Of a stretch of 21,978 nucleotides of DNA, positions 15,253 to 21,561 are shown in pieces. A program made the translations under genes and the position numbers. The stretch's first letter is position 1; the number at the start of each line of letters is the position of its first letter. The DNA comes from Rhodobacteraceae bacterium UBA1943. Its GTDB lineage: Bacteria > Pseudomonadota > Alphaproteobacteria > Rhodobacterales > Rhodobacteraceae. The DNA lies in contig DDEX01000069.1 in the NCBI GenBank assembly GCA_002336845.1, forward strand, positions 1-21,978, given 5' to 3'. The notes beneath the pieces were generated by a model, which was given only the letters and a program-made list of their open reading frames with translations, ran no database searches and had not been told where the DNA came from.

Positions 15253-15279
15253 TGATCTGCCCGGACATGGGGCAAGGCC

Positions 15280-16626
15280 CTAGCTGCACACCACGGCAAC
15301 CACCAGGAACTTGCAGCGCGGCCCCTTTTTCTCGGGCGCCGGGGCTGGCGCGGCCTTGGCGGGGGCCTGCTTCTGGGTTGTGGCAGACTTCTGCGTGCTG
15401 GACTTTTTGGTGGCGGATTTCTTCGTTGCAGGCTTGGCCGCCACTGGCTCGTCCTTGCAGGTGTCTTCAGGCGCCTTGCTTAGGGCGGCATAAACTTCGG
15501 CGGTCGGCTCGGTCTCTTTGCTGTCGGATTTCACCGCATCAAGATAACGGGCCAGCGACCGGCGCGATCCGGCACCCCAGTCTCCATCAACCTTGCCCGC
15601 ATGGCAGCCGATGCGTCTCAGCTCTTGCTGCACGCCTTCGGCAAGGTTTTCTGGCAGGGTCACGCCGGGCGGCACCGCATCGGTGCCGGAAATATGAGGC
15701 GCATCGGGCGAAACGGGGGCGACAGCCGCAAGGCTGCGGGTTTCAGACGACAGGGCGGCAAGCCGCAGCGGATCGGCTTCGGCCAGCGTGCTGTCGTCCA
15801 GCAGGACAGTATCGGCATCCACCGTGTCAAAGCTGGGCGCAACGGCCTCGGCCGAGGGTTGGTTTTCGGGGGCAAAACGGAACTGGCTGCGCAGCGATGA
15901 CTGCTCCCACGGGATCTGCTTGCCGCCGGTCTGGTCGCTGACATCGTTGCGGACCTGAATCATCAGGTCCGACAGGCTTTGGCCGGGTTCGGCGATATGG
16001 CGCAGCAGAGCGCCGGTAAAGGGGCTGTTGGCCCCGTCGGCGCCCTTGTCCCAGGCAACCTGTCCGGGGGCCGTGGCAAAGGCCACGAAACTGCCGGTGC
16101 CCGCATCATACTGGGCAAGGCCCGCATCCTGCGGCGCATCGGGCAAGGGATTGGTGCGACAGGCATCTAGAAAGATCAGCAATTGCCCGTCCTTGGGGCG
16201 GATGGCGGCGGCAATCTCGTCCAGCGCAAGGGTTTCATCGGCCAGCCGGGCCGGATCGTCCAGCCGCGCCGTCACTGGCACCAGACGGTTGACGCCGCCT
16301 TGCTGGAAGGCATGGCCCGAATAGTAGAACAGTGCGGTATCGGCCTCGGCGGCCTTGGCGGCAAAGGCACCCAGCACGGCCTTGAACACATCGGGGCTGG
16401 CATCGGTCAGCACCGTCACGTCAAAGCCAAGGTCGCGCAGGGCGCGTGCCATGTCTTGCGCATCGCGGACCGGCGTGGCCAGGGGTGGGGCGGTCTCATA
16501 AGCCTCGTTGCCGATCACCAATGCCACGCGCCCTTCGCCGGCATGGGCGGGCAGAGCGCCCAAGACCATTGCCAGCGCAAGCCAGCGCAACAGAAAAAGC
16601 GGAAGGGCGGCAAGGCGCATCGGCAT
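15280..16626 (-). CDS. Secreted caspase-family (C14) protein with peptidoglycan-binding-like domain and Lys/Ala-rich tail
   Basis: A 448-aa protein. Residues 1-29 are a signal peptide ending 'LPAHA', so the protein is exported to the periplasm or beyond. Residues about 31-250 are a caspase/metacaspase-like p20 domain with an intact dyad, His105 in 'YYSGHAFQ' and Cys156 in 'FLDACRTNP'. A Ser/Asp/Ala-rich linker (255-320) leads to a short domain (325-385: 'LAEGVQQELRRIGCHAGKVDG', 'WGAGSRRSLARYLDAV') like PG_binding_1, which often binds cell wall. The tail (395-438) is rich in Lys, Ala, Ser, Thr and Pro and ends in a hydrophobic 'KFLVVAVVCS'. The frame extends 52 codons upstream. ATG 16626 has AGG 5 bases before it, and Met55 (16620) is an alternative. 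The target and role are unknown. Confidence 0.85.
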   Translation of the reverse strand: MPMRLAALPLFLLRWLALAMVLGALPAHAGEGRVALVIGNEAYETAPPLATPVRDAQDMARALRDLGFDVTVLTDASPDVFKAVLGAFAAKAAEADTALFYYSGHAFQQGGVNRLVPVTARLDDPARLADETLALDEIAAAIRPKDGQLLIFLDACRTNPLPDAPQDAGLAQYDAGTGSFVAFATAPGQVAWDKGADGANSPFTGALLRHIAEPGQSLSDLMIQVRNDVSDQTGGKQIPWEQSSLRSQFRFAPENQPSAEAVAPSFDTVDADTVLLDDSTLAEADPLRLAALSSETRSLAAVAPVSPDAPHISGTDAVPPGVTLPENLAEGVQQELRRIGCHAGKVDGDWGAGSRRSLARYLDAVKSDSKETEPTAEVYAALSKAPEDTCKDEPVAAKPATKKSATKKSSTQKSATTQKQAPAKAAPAPAPEKKGPRCKFLVVAVVCS

Positions 16627-16699
16627 CAACACCTGTTCGACAATGCGCCAAGCATAGCGCAAAGCGCGTGGCCGGGCCAGTCTGGCGATCCTGACCCGT

Positions 16700-17110
16700 T
16701 CAGGCATCGGGGGTGTCGGTGTCTTCCAGCCCCGAGGCTCGGCGCGTTCGGGCGGCACGGGCCAACTCTTCATAGCGGTCACGGAACTCTTCCAGCGCCC
16801 TTTCGTCCAGTTCTTCCAGATCCAGAAGGGCGTTGTGGGCCCCTTTGGTGGCGCGGATCAACTCGTCCAGTTTCAACTGGATGGCGGCGGTATCGCGGTT
16901 CTGGGTGTTCTGGATCAGGAAGACCATCAGAAAGGTGATGATGGTGGTCCCGGTGTTGATCACCAGTTGCCAGGTGTCGGAAAAGTGAAACAGGGGGCCG
17001 GTCACGATCCAGACCAGAATGGTCAGGACGGCCAGCAGGAAGGTGCCGGGCCGTCCGCACAGCCGCGAGATGGTTTTGGCGATATTGGCGTAAAGCCGCT
17101 TGCTGGTCAT
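16700..17110 (-). CDS. Low-affinity iron permease-family small membrane protein
   Basis: A 136-aa protein resembling the low-affinity iron permease family (PF04120) in its short bacterial form. Two membrane helices are seen (about 24-42, 'TFLLAVLTILVWIVTGPLF', and 50-68, 'VINTGTTIITFLMVFLIQN'). The stretch 'FLIQNTQNRDTAAIQLKLDELI' (63-84) is the family hallmark, followed by a long charged cytoplasmic helix ('DLEELDERALEEFRDRYEELA'). In bacteria the iron-transport role is unproven; the name comes from yeast Fet4. The start has GAGG 5 bases upstream. It sits 54 bases after the lipase-like gene and 73 before the caspase-like gene on the same strand, so the three may be co-transcribed. A hairpin lies in the 54-base gap. 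Confidence 0.85.
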   Translation of the reverse strand: MTSKRLYANIAKTISRLCGRPGTFLLAVLTILVWIVTGPLFHFSDTWQLVINTGTTIITFLMVFLIQNTQNRDTAAIQLKLDELIRATKGAHNALLDLEELDERALEEFRDRYEELARAARTRRASGLEDTDTPDA

Positions 17111-17141
17111 GGGGGCCTCGTTGGCGGGCGGGATGGGATGG

Positions 17142-17161
17142 CCCGGCGATCCTGCGCCGGG
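17142..17161 (-). terminator. Small hairpin between lipase-like and permease-like genes
   Basis: CCCGGCG (17142-17148) pairs with CGCCGGG (17155-17161) over a 6-base loop, immediately past the lipase-like stop. No T run follows on the minus strand, so it is more likely an RNA stability or attenuation element than a full terminator. Confidence 0.3.
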
Positions 17162-17164
17162 GCG

Positions 17165-17899
17165 CTAGCTGCGGGCAAGGGCGATGCGCAATGCCTCGCG
17201 TCCACTTAAGCCATGGTCGAACCGGCCTTCGCGCAGGAACAGGATGGTCTGGGCGATGACGGTGGGGTTGTTCATGAGGAAAGTATGGGTGACGGGCAGC
17301 ACCAGATGGTCGCTCATCCCGGCCAGCCGGGTTTCGCGCACCGCCACCTTGCCGTCGTTCGGCCCCTCGATCATGGCCGACCACACCGGGTTCAACGAGC
17401 GGTCCCCCGCGATGATGCCCAGCGGGAAATCTGCCGGTGGCAGGGCACGGGGCACCGAATCCGGTCCGGTGCCCAGTTCTGCCCCTGCCGGACCGTTCAG
17501 CCAGTGAAAGGGGGCCAGCGCCTGCAACTGGTCAACCAGTTGCGCCCCCTCGTTCGGCGGGGCCAGCATCACCACCCGGCCCAGGTTGGCAGGACGGTGG
17601 CTGACCAGCCATTGCCGCAGCAGGATGCCGCCCATCGAATGGGTGACAAAGTGAATCCGCCCCCCAGCCGGGCAGGCGACCACCCGATCGCTGATGCCCT
17701 GCGCCAGCTCTTCGATCGGGGCCGAGGCCGAGGGGTATCCACGGTTGATCACGCGGTAGCCCTGCGCCCGCAGCGCCGCCGCCATCGGCGCCATCGAGGT
17801 GGCATGCCGTGCAAGCCCGTGCAGCAGAACCACGCAATCCTGCGCCGCGACCGGTGCCGGTGCCAGCAGCGCCATCAGGGCCACCAGACGGGCCTTCAT
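17165..17899 (-). CDS. Secreted alpha/beta-hydrolase (lipase-like)
   Basis: A 244-aa alpha/beta-hydrolase. Residues 1-19 are a signal peptide ('LLAPAPVAAQ'), so it acts outside the cytosol. 'VVLLHGLARHATSM' is the oxyanion-hole strand and turn ('HG' at 27-28). The nucleophile elbow is 'THSMGG' with Ser88, a Thr in place of the usual first Gly. The acid is probably Asp182 ('GPNDGKVAV') and the base His205 ('PVTHTFLM'). It resembles bacterial secreted lipases and PGAP1-like esterases; substrate unknown. The frame is open upstream for over 100 codons, but the signal peptide fixes ATG 17899. A weak G-rich Shine-Dalgarno-like run lies just before it. It is the first gene of a possible operon with the permease-like and caspase-like genes. 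Confidence 0.85.
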   Translation of the reverse strand: MKARLVALMALLAPAPVAAQDCVVLLHGLARHATSMAPMAAALRAQGYRVINRGYPSASAPIEELAQGISDRVVACPAGGRIHFVTHSMGGILLRQWLVSHRPANLGRVVMLAPPNEGAQLVDQLQALAPFHWLNGPAGAELGTGPDSVPRALPPADFPLGIIAGDRSLNPVWSAMIEGPNDGKVAVRETRLAGMSDHLVLPVTHTFLMNNPTVIAQTILFLREGRFDHGLSGREALRIALARS

Positions 17900-18249
17900 G
17901 CCATGCCCCCGTGCCCCTTCGGGGGCCAGGGTCGGGGCTGGCCGGTTACCTTGCAGATAAACCTCATGCGCGTCTCCGGGTTCGCCGCTTTGGGTGGCGG
18001 TGATCATGCTTGGCGGGGCAGGCCTTTGTCCGGCCGGGAACCGGACTAGGATCACCAGTATTCGGACAGCATTCAAGCCACGCCGGACAGTTGTGGCAAG
18101 ATGCCGTCGCGTATCGCCCGTTGCTCGGTTGTCCGGTTGCGGAACCGGCATCAAGGCGGGCGGTCCTGTTTGCATCCGGTATGCCTGAACCGCGCCCTGC
18201 GTTTGGCTGACCGCTGGACAAAGCGGTCGCACCGCGCCAGCCTGTGGCG
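17900..18249. other. 350-bp divergent spacer with small hairpins, no gene seen
   Basis: The gap separates the lipase-like gene (minus) from the Nudix gene (plus). Neither strand holds a convincing coding frame with a start site. It contains three short palindromes: GCCCC/GGGGC around TTCG (17913-17926), GTCCGG/CCGGAC (18028-18046) and CCGGTT/AACCGG (18133-18148). No clear -35/-10 pair was found. The promoters of both flanking genes should lie here. Confidence 0.5.
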
Positions 18250-18711
18250 ATGAAGCCCCGCTCTGGTCACCCCCGTTCCCCCCGCCTTGCCGCCCGGGCC
18301 CTGATTGTCCATCAGGACCGGCTTTTGCTGGTCAACGCGTATCCGGGCGGGGTGTCCGACCTGTGGTGCGCTCCGGGGGGCGGGGTCGAGGCGGGGGCCT
18401 CGCTGCCCGACAACCTTGCGCGGGAGGTGCATGAGGAAACCGGGCTGCGGGTAACTGTGGGAGAGCCGGCGCTGGTGAACGAATTCCACGATCCGGCGAC
18501 GGGGTTCCATCAGGTTGACATCTATTTCCGCTGTACGATCCTGCACGGCTCCATCAGCCAGGACTGGCGCGACCCCGAGGGGGGGGTGACCGAACGGCGG
18601 TTCTTTGCGCGGCCCGAAATGGCGGGCATAAGGTTCAAGCCTGACAGCCTGCCCGCTGCGGCCTGGGGGCAGGGTGTACTTTATGATCCGCTGGAGGTGA
18701 TCGTGCGATGA
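18250..18711 (+). CDS. Nudix hydrolase
   Basis: A 153-aa hydrolase of the Nudix superfamily, which cleaves nucleoside diphosphates linked to other groups; the substrate is not determined. The Nudix box runs from residue 44 to 66 ('GGVEAGASLPDNLAREVHEE', then TGL). The catalytic core REVHEETGL is intact, but the first conserved Glu is Ala (Ala50). The N-terminal strand 'RALIVHQDRLLLVNAY' and the pre-box 'LWCAPGGG' fit the family. 'FHQVDIYFRCTIL' (about 86-98) forms a later strand of the fold. ATG 18250 is used; a GTG at 18244 is possible and no clear Shine-Dalgarno is visible for either. The stop overlaps the next start in ATGA, so it is translationally coupled to the GreA/B-like gene. Confidence 0.9.
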   Translation: MKPRSGHPRSPRLAARALIVHQDRLLLVNAYPGGVSDLWCAPGGGVEAGASLPDNLAREVHEETGLRVTVGEPALVNEFHDPATGFHQVDIYFRCTILHGSISQDWRDPEGGVTERRFFARPEMAGIRFKPDSLPAAAWGQGVLYDPLEVIVR

Positions 18712-19226
18712 GCCGTGCCTTCGTCAAGGAAGGGACCGGAGAGCTGGAGCCGCTGCCAGATCTGCCCATCTCGCCCCATCCGAACTATGTCACCCCGCGC
18801 GGGCTGGCCGCCTTGCGCGCCCGGCTGGCCGAGGTTCAGGCAGAGCTTGCCCGTCTGCGCGCAAGGCCGGAGCGACTGGACAAGCTGCCCGAGGCGGCGG
18901 CAGAGCGTGACATCCGCTATCTTGAAGCGCGGTTGCGCAGCGCGATCCCGGTCGATCCGGCGGGGCATGACCTGCGCTCGGTTGCCTTCGGGTTGCGCGT
19001 GACGGTCGCGGATGAGGATGGCGCCGAGGCGACCTATGAGATCACCGGCGAGGATGAGGCGGATGCAAGCCTTGGCCGCATTGCGCCGACCTCGCCGCTT
19101 GCCCGTGCGCTGATGGGGGCCGAGGTCGGGGATGAGGTGACATGGCGCCGCCCGGCGGGACCGATGGTGCTGGAGGTGGTGAAGATTGCCAGACCCGCAG
19201 ATGATGCCGATGATCCGCCCGCTTGA
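18708..19226 (+). CDS. GreA/GreB-like transcription factor, lacking the acidic tip motif
   Basis: A 172-aa protein of the GreA/GreB elongation factor group, which bind in the RNA polymerase secondary channel. The N-terminus 'MSRAFVKE' is GreB-like. Residues 28-85 form a coiled coil ('GLAALRARLAEVQAELARLR', 'RDIRYLEARLRSAI'). Residues about 92-160 form the FKBP-like C-terminal domain ('GLRVTVADED', 'YEITGEDEAD', 'APTSPLARALMGAEVGDEV'). Between the two arms of the coiled coil, GreA and GreB have an acidic loop (D-x-x-E-N-A-E/D-Y) that stimulates RNA cleavage. Here that place reads 'RPERLDKLPEAAAE', so cleavage activity is doubtful. It may act as a cleavage-deficient or competing factor. It overlaps the Nudix gene before it and the GNAT gene after it. 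Confidence 0.82.
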   Translation: MSRAFVKEGTGELEPLPDLPISPHPNYVTPRGLAALRARLAEVQAELARLRARPERLDKLPEAAAERDIRYLEARLRSAIPVDPAGHDLRSVAFGLRVTVADEDGAEATYEITGEDEADASLGRIAPTSPLARALMGAEVGDEVTWRRPAGPMVLEVVKIARPADDADDPPA

Positions 19227-19692
19227 CCCGGTGGCCGACCTGCCGCTTGTGCTGGCCTTCAACGAACAGGCCGGGGATTATTGGCTGCTGGCCGATCGTG
19301 TGGCCCCCGGCCCGCAGAAGGCGGCCGATTTCTTCACCGATGGCCCGCCCGGCTGCGATGCGGCGCGGTCGCACCGGCTGGGGCTGTTTCAGGGCAGCGA
19401 ACTGGTCGGGCTGGCGGAACTGTCCTTCGGTTTTCCCGCGGCGGAAGACGGCTATCTGGGCCTGATGATCCTGCATCCGGGGGTGCGGGGCGGCGGCTTG
19501 GGCCGGGTCTTCCTGAGCCATGTCGAGGCGCTTGCCCGCGCGGCAGCTTGCCCGCGTCTTTACCTGGCGGTGTTGGAGGAGAACCCGCGCGGAATGGCAT
19601 TCTGGCGGCGGGAAGGATTCGTGGCGACCGGGGTGATGCGGGACGATGCGGAAACCGGGCACCGGATTCACCGGCTGGTGAAGGCGTTGTAA
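19201..19692 (+). CDS. GNAT-family N-acetyltransferase
   Basis: A protein of about 163 aa with the GNAT fold. It would transfer an acetyl group from acetyl-CoA to an amine; substrate unknown. 'MIRPLDPVADLPLVLAFNEQ' opens the fold, and 'GLMILHPGVRGGGLGRVFLSHV' is motif A with the CoA-pyrophosphate loop (R/Q-x-x-G-x-G/A type 'VRGGGLG'). 'YLAVLEENPRGMAFWRREGF' is motif B, with Asn and Phe-Trp typical of the family. Several starts are possible: TTG 19186, ATG 19201, 19204 and 19210. I list 19201, but 19210 fits the family N-terminus as well. All overlap the GreA/B-like gene, so it is likely the third gene of that operon. A large hairpin follows the stop. Confidence 0.85.
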   Translation: MMPMIRPLDPVADLPLVLAFNEQAGDYWLLADRVAPGPQKAADFFTDGPPGCDAARSHRLGLFQGSELVGLAELSFGFPAAEDGYLGLMILHPGVRGGGLGRVFLSHVEALARAAACPRLYLAVLEENPRGMAFWRREGFVATGVMRDDAETGHRIHRLVKAL

Positions 19693-19693
19693 T

Positions 19694-19741
19694 CCCTCAC
19701 CCCGACCCTCTCCCCTTTCGGGGAGCGGGTCGGGGTGAGGG
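19694..19741. repeat. Long CCCTCACCCC-type palindrome between convergent genes
   Basis: CCCTCACCCCGACCC (19694-19708) pairs perfectly with GGGTCGGGGTGAGGG (19727-19741), and CTCCCC (19710-19715) with GGGGAG (19720-19725) forms an inner stem. This class of palindrome is widespread as an intergenic repeat in Gram-negative genomes. It lies between the GNAT stop and the DUF6173-like stop, so it probably ends both transcripts, though no T run is present. Confidence 0.8.
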
Positions 19742-19745
19742 GGCG

Positions 19746-20234
19746 TTAAGCCGAAGCGTCCCCGGCATCGCCGCCCTGCCAGCCGGTTGTCAGGCGAAAC
19801 CCGATCCGCCGCGCCGGTTCCTCGGGTTCCGCCTTGGGCACGGCGCGCAGCATTACCGACAACTGGCTGACATGCTGGATAAGCTGGGTTTTCATGCCCT
19901 CCTCGTCCCGGCCGTAAAAGGTCAGGATGTCGGGCGCGAAATAGCCCAAGCCCTCGATTGTCAGCACCCCGGCATCCGATCCGGCAAAGCCAAGCGCCAC
20001 CTCGTGATTGGCGTCCAGTTGCTGTTCAAAGTTGCGGATATAAAGGACCAGCCGCTCATGCGCCCATTCGGCGGGGCTTTTCTCGATCAGAGGCGATTCC
20101 TCGGGTTCCGGCAGGGGTCTGCCCGCGAACAATGCCTGATCGTCGGTCAGCGCACCTTTGGGCGGGGTCACGTCGGCGGCACGGGTGACGGCATTGTCAA
20201 GGGCGGCTTCGGCCTCGGGGGTCAGCTTTGCCAT
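19746..20234 (-). CDS. DUF6173-like protein
   Basis: A 162-aa protein of no known function, resembling the DUF6173 family of alphaproteobacteria; I recognise it from the central core, not by search. The core is 'SPAEWAHERLVLYIRNFEQQ', 'ANHEVALGFAGSDAGVLTIEG' and 'YFAPDILTFYGRDEEG', then 'TQLIQHVSQLSVMLRAVPK', roughly residues 50-140. The N-terminal 45 residues are polar and probably unstructured. There is no signal peptide, membrane segment or cysteine motif, so it should be cytosolic. The frame is open upstream, but ATG 20234 has AGGAGG 5 bases before it. It starts one base after the stop of the MBL-fold hydrolase gene, showing translational coupling. A link to that enzyme is likely by position only. 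Confidence 0.8.
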   Translation of the reverse strand: MAKLTPEAEAALDNAVTRAADVTPPKGALTDDQALFAGRPLPEPEESPLIEKSPAEWAHERLVLYIRNFEQQLDANHEVALGFAGSDAGVLTIEGLGYFAPDILTFYGRDEEGMKTQLIQHVSQLSVMLRAVPKAEPEEPARRIGFRLTTGWQGGDAGDASA

Positions 20235-20235
20235 G

Positions 20236-21282
20236 TCATCCTCCTGCCGCCTGCCAGAGCCATGCCCCATCCGCCCGCAGGCTGCGGGAAACCTTGCCCC
20301 GCCGCAAGAGCCAGTTGAGATGCGCCACCGCTTCGGCCAGCGCAAGGCCGAACTCGCCCTCGCCGATCTCGCGCTTGAAAAGCGCAGGAAAGGTTTCGGC
20401 AGCGGTCATCGGCACGGCAAGGCGGGCGGTCAGCCGCTCCAGCGCCTGTTCGTGGTTTTCCGCCATCTGGCGCAGCCGGAAGGGCAGGCCGGTGAACGGT
20501 AGCTTGTGGCCCGGCAGCACCAATTGGCGGTCCCGCGCATGTGGCGCGAAGGCGCTGCACGAGGTCAGCCAGTCTTCCAGCGGGTCGGCATCGGGTTCGG
20601 TCGGATAAACGCCGATATTGGGCGAGATGCCGGGCAGGAACTGATCTCCGCCAAGTATCAGATCGCCCTCCACGCTCCACAGCGTCGCATGGTCTGGGGC
20701 ATGGCCATGACCCAGACGGATGCGCCAGTCGCGGCCCCCGGCGCAGATCACATCGCCTTCGTCGATGCGGGTAAAACCCACCGGCAGCGGGTGAACGACA
20801 TCGGCAAAGTTGAAGGGCCGTTCGGCCTCTCGCTTGGCCAGCAGCGCGGGCGAGGTTCCGGCACGCATCAGGAAGTCGCGGGCCAGCGGGGTCAGGGCGG
20901 GCTGCACGTCCAGCGTGAGCATCCGGGCGTAAAGCCAGGCGGTGCGGGTGGCCAGCAGTTCTGCGCCCCGGTCCTGAAACCAGCCGGCAAGGCCCACATG
21001 GTCGGGGTGGTGATGGGTCAGGATAACGCGGGTGACGGGCTTTCCCGTCAGCGGGCCGTCGAGCAGCGCCTGCATCATGGCCCGCGACTTGCCGCTGTTC
21101 ATGCCGGTATCCACCAGCGTCCAGCCGGGGCCATCGTCCAGCGCGTAAAGGTTTACATGGTCCAAGGCCATCGGCAGGGCCATGCGCAGCCACAGGATAC
21201 CGGGGGCGATTTCAACCGCCGCACCGGGGGTGGGGGCATCCGGGAAGGGGAAGGTAAGGGCGTCGGGCATGGGGGGAGTCAT
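20236..21282 (-). CDS. MBL-fold metallo-hydrolase
   Basis: A 348-aa hydrolase of the metallo-beta-lactamase fold, probably with two bound metal ions. 'LVDTG' (56-60) precedes the metal-binding H90-x-H92-x-D94-H95 ('THHHPDH'). His194/His198 in 'GHGHAPDH', Asp213 in 'GGDQFLPGI' and His259 in 'VLPGHK' supply the other ligands. The fold resembles the LACTB2/glyoxalase II-like group. The C-terminal part (about 270-348) contains 'FKREIGEGEFGLALAEAVAHL' and 'LLRRGKVSRS', like the winged-helix 'BLACT_WH' tail of such proteins. The substrate is unknown. Two ATGs (21282 and 21270) are possible and neither has a clear Shine-Dalgarno. It is followed after one base by the DUF6173-like gene on the same strand. 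Confidence 0.9.
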   Translation of the reverse strand: MTPPMPDALTFPFPDAPTPGAAVEIAPGILWLRMALPMALDHVNLYALDDGPGWTLVDTGMNSGKSRAMMQALLDGPLTGKPVTRVILTHHHPDHVGLAGWFQDRGAELLATRTAWLYARMLTLDVQPALTPLARDFLMRAGTSPALLAKREAERPFNFADVVHPLPVGFTRIDEGDVICAGGRDWRIRLGHGHAPDHATLWSVEGDLILGGDQFLPGISPNIGVYPTEPDADPLEDWLTSCSAFAPHARDRQLVLPGHKLPFTGLPFRLRQMAENHEQALERLTARLAVPMTAAETFPALFKREIGEGEFGLALAEAVAHLNWLLRRGKVSRSLRADGAWLWQAAGG

Positions 21283-21324
21283 CGCCGATGGGGCGTTGAA
21301 GGGGAAGGGGGTATGACGCTGCGG

Positions 21325-21553
21325 CGGGTGGCGCCTGGGAAACGCATTGCGTTTCCGCCGCCCGTGCGTAAGGCCAAAACCCGAGTCGGTTCAGCCAGAG
21401 AAGCGGAGGGCAGCGCCCACCGGGGGCGGGGCGGGAGCTGGCCGGTGGCTTTGGGCAACCGACCGAACAAGCTCTATGGTCTGCGCATGGCAGAGGCGAT
21501 GGCCTCTGCCATAGAAGGCGCGGGCCGCCGTAGGGTGCGTGACTTCACGCACC
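21325..21553. repeat. Mosaic of three palindromes in the MBL to acyl-CoA dehydrogenase spacer
   Basis: The 279-bp spacer (21283-21561) holds no convincing gene. It holds three hairpins. The first is GGAAACGC/GCGTTTCC (21338-21345 and 21349-21356), extended by CGGGTGGCG/CGCCGCCCG (21325-21364, one mismatch). The second is ATGGCAGAGGC/GCCTCTGCCAT (21487-21497 and 21502-21512). The third is GGTGCGTGA/TCACGCACC (21534-21553). Such modules are typical of dispersed intergenic repeats. The third lies just past the acyl-CoA dehydrogenase stop and could act at its 3' end. Confidence 0.65.
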
Positions 21554-21561
21554 ATTCCGCC

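Noticed and set aside
15078..15279. Possible small gene or RNA between the kinase and caspase-like genes
   Set aside because: No frame with start support, no tRNA-like fold and no promoter-terminator pair; only hairpin repeats at both edges.
15280..16626. Caspase-like protein as part of a defence system (for example CBASS- or gasdermin-like)
   Set aside because: It has a signal peptide and wall-binding-like domain, and no sensor, gasdermin, nucleotidyltransferase or other defence partner is next to it.
17165..18232. N-terminal extension of the lipase-like gene by about 110 codons
   Set aside because: The signal peptide starts at the internal Met (17899), and the upstream product is low-complexity without a domain.
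21279..21470. Small minus-strand frame (63 codons) in the MBL to acyl-CoA dehydrogenase spacer
   Set aside because: It runs through a palindromic repeat, gives a Pro/Arg-rich product and has no Shine-Dalgarno.
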